A stretch of 64,000 bases of DNA from Haemonchus contortus. Taxonomy: Eukaryota; Nematoda; Chromadorea; Rhabditida; Trichostrongylidae. Each line of letters opens with the position of its first letter. Position 1 is the stretch's first letter. A program made the position numbers and the translations under genes. Under the pieces are notes generated by a model. It was not told the DNA's origin. It saw only the letters and a program-made list of their open reading frames with translations, and did no database searches. The stretch spans positions 1,440,869-1,504,868 of the forward strand of contig LS997563.1 of NCBI GenBank assembly GCA_000469685.2. Reading direction: 5' to 3'. This document shows positions 62,701 to 64,000 of the stretch, piece after piece.

Positions 62701-64000
62701 AATGAAGTTGGATTTGAAGGTGTTGCGGAGCCAGGTGGAAGCCGATCCGTATCAAACCACTCGTGAACTGGCAGTCACCCTTGGAGAGTCAGTCCACAGT
62801 TCTTCGTGAATTGAAGTCAATCGACAAGGTGCGAAAGCTCAGTCCATAGATGCCTCATGCTTTGAAGCAGTATGACATAGAACGCCGCGAGGACGTGGCA
62901 CTTTCTCTCCTCACGCTCAAGGGCACCACACGTGGCTCGAGTGCCTAGTCACCAGGGGTGCGAAGTCGACCCTCTACACTAACGTTCACCGGCGTGCTCA
63001 ATGGATTGACAAAGGTACGGATGCAGAAGACTCCCCCAAACCCAACGTACACGCCAAGGAGGTTATGCTCTGATTCTGGCGGAGTGCTCTCCGTGTCGAA
63101 TAATGGGAGCTGCTAGACGAAGGATGCACAGTGACCGCACACGTCTAGATTTCGCAACTGAGGAAGGCGAATCCCGAAGCTTCACGTCCACAGCAGCACA
63201 AAGTTCACTTCCAGCACGACAACGCTCGCCCTCACATTGCAAGAACGACCAAAAGTGAACTGACGAATTTCGGCAGGACAAGTTTACCCCACCAACTATG
63301 TTCCTCAGACTTGGATCCCTCGGATTACCACTTTTTTCCCCATCTTCAACGTCATCTGGATGGTCAGGACTTTCAAACCCGCGACGTCATCAAAATGGCA
63401 CTGGTGCAGTTCTCCAAGGGCCAGCTCCCAGCGTTCTAAAGCGAGGACATCTACGATCTACCCAAGCATTGGCAGAAGACCTTCGATGCCAATGGGGCAT
63501 GTTTCAACTGATTCGCTATTGTCGTTTAAAAATTGTAAGATAAATATTATCATTGCCAATTTGTCCGAGGACTTATGACTCAACCTAATAATTGATTATT
63601 CAGTCATTTGCCATAGAAAATGCCTTCATAGAAGTTAGCGCACTAGCAAATTATTAACTGCATTTCGGTACGCGCTCACCTTTTGCTTGGACGCTAATAA
63701 ACGTATATTGATTGCATGTACGAGAAATCAATATGTCATCATGGAATAGACAAATATAGCCGAGCTCAAGCATGAGCTCAGCCATATGTGCTTATGTAGC
63801 ACAATTATGGTGTATATGACTCTATCTTTACAGCAAATTATCACCGTGAACAAGCCTAAGGATCACTAGTTATTAGTTCAGTTTGAAAATTAGTCTACAG
63901 GTCATTGCTGGTCGAAAGACACAAAAAAACTTACCTGCTCGGACAACCCCAGATCCTTTTCGATAAGTAGGGTTGTATGCGATGACAATGTCGCGACCTT
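59764..64000 (-). CDS. Long disordered Pro-rich protein with 15-residue tandem repeats (5' truncated by window)
   Basis: Two exons are visible: 64000-63935 (frame ...GRDIVIAYNPTYRKGSGVVRA) and 61652-59764. They join in phase 1 (GTAAGT donor, CTTTTCAG acceptor) into about 650 residues ending with TGA. A GTGAG at 59801-59797 could instead be a donor. The large exon is charged and low complexity. Counting from TTG at 61587, FP recurs at 132, 147, 177, 192, 207, 222, 237 and 251. This is a 15-residue (45-bp) repeat of type FPRPKKLPxK, followed by Ser/Glu-rich and Glu-Pro stretches. No globular domain or membrane segment is seen, and the N-terminus is outside the window. A secreted or cytoskeletal scaffold is possible, but function is unknown. 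The intron holds a full-length mariner. Confidence 0.85.
60823..61194 (-). repeat. 45-bp coding tandem repeat (15-residue FPRPKKLP units)
   Basis: At least six FP-headed units keep an exact 15-codon spacing (14 for the last). Two more FP positions upstream (132 and 147) stay in register with one degenerate unit between. The consensus carries Pro at 2 and 4, basic residues at 3, 5 and 6, and LP at 7-8. Confidence 0.85.
61653..63934 (-). other. Intron carrying the mariner insertion
   Basis: It is bounded by GTAAGTTTTTTT (63934 downward) and CTTTTCAG (61660-61653). Besides the mariner it is A/T-rich and featureless. Confidence 0.75.
62335..63588 (+). mobile_element. Full-length mariner (1254 bp) in an intron
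   Basis: The TIRs match the 15.2-kb copy and are flanked by TA (62333-62334, 63589-63590). Transposase reads on the plus strand: the DNA-binding part at 62429-62809 (GDYSVENEDRPGRSMKLD), HDNARPH at 63215-63235 and DPSDYH at 63313-63330. The first catalytic motif region reads TRGAKS (62950-62967) instead of GDEKW, and stops and frame breaks are present. It lies antisense to the host gene. Confidence 0.93.

Noticed and set aside
1..64000. CRISPR array, prophage or bacterial operon
   Set aside because: No regularly spaced direct repeats; gene structure is intron-containing and eukaryotic throughout.

Overview
The window looks like nuclear DNA of a rhabditid or strongylid (hookworm-type) nematode. 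The reasons are AT-leaning DNA, small introns with GTRAG donors and TTTCAG-type acceptors, a chemoreceptor of the nematode-specific sre class, a small secreted nematode-style cysteine-rich protein, mariner elements ending TTAGGTTGAGTCATAAGTCC, and a dense scatter of tRNA-derived SINEs and MITEs. Genus cannot be fixed from sequence alone. Most reading frames over 60 codons are chance or lie inside repeats. The real coding signal is in short exons, which I joined by splice-site and phase agreement.

Layout: 1-19.1 kb is mostly gene-poor. It holds a perfect 42-bp-arm palindrome (5.1 kb), a TTAA-flanked MITE (6 kb), a (CA)n tract, poly-G runs and a full-length mariner (15.2-16.4 kb, minus). At 19.15-23.18 kb an eight-exon minus-strand gene of unknown function is interrupted by four SINEs, all in introns, and carries one in-frame TGA. 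23.2-37.4 kb holds MITEs (one with a 9-bp target duplication), a hairpin, a terminal exon at 32.4 kb and a deleted mariner inserted into a SINE (33.3-34.1 kb). At 37.4-39.8 kb a two-exon minus-strand gene encodes a secreted 8-Cys ET-module/Ly6-like protein; its intron holds a second deleted mariner. At 43.4-45.0 kb is a decayed Tc1-superfamily element, followed by plus-strand exons of an unknown gene (45.2-45.9 kb). At 49.75-54.43 kb is a nine-exon plus-strand sre-class seven-transmembrane chemoreceptor with repeats in its introns. At 59.76-64 kb is the 3' part of a minus-strand gene for a long disordered protein with a tandem 15-residue repeat; a full-length mariner sits in its intron.

The genes are unrelated singletons and I see no operon. 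What unifies the window is repeat activity. Mariner copies sit in two introns and one SINE. Two deleted mariners share one rearrangement, in which the 3' end is replaced by an inverted copy of the 5' end, so they look like one non-autonomous lineage. Gene models were built by eye without database searches.
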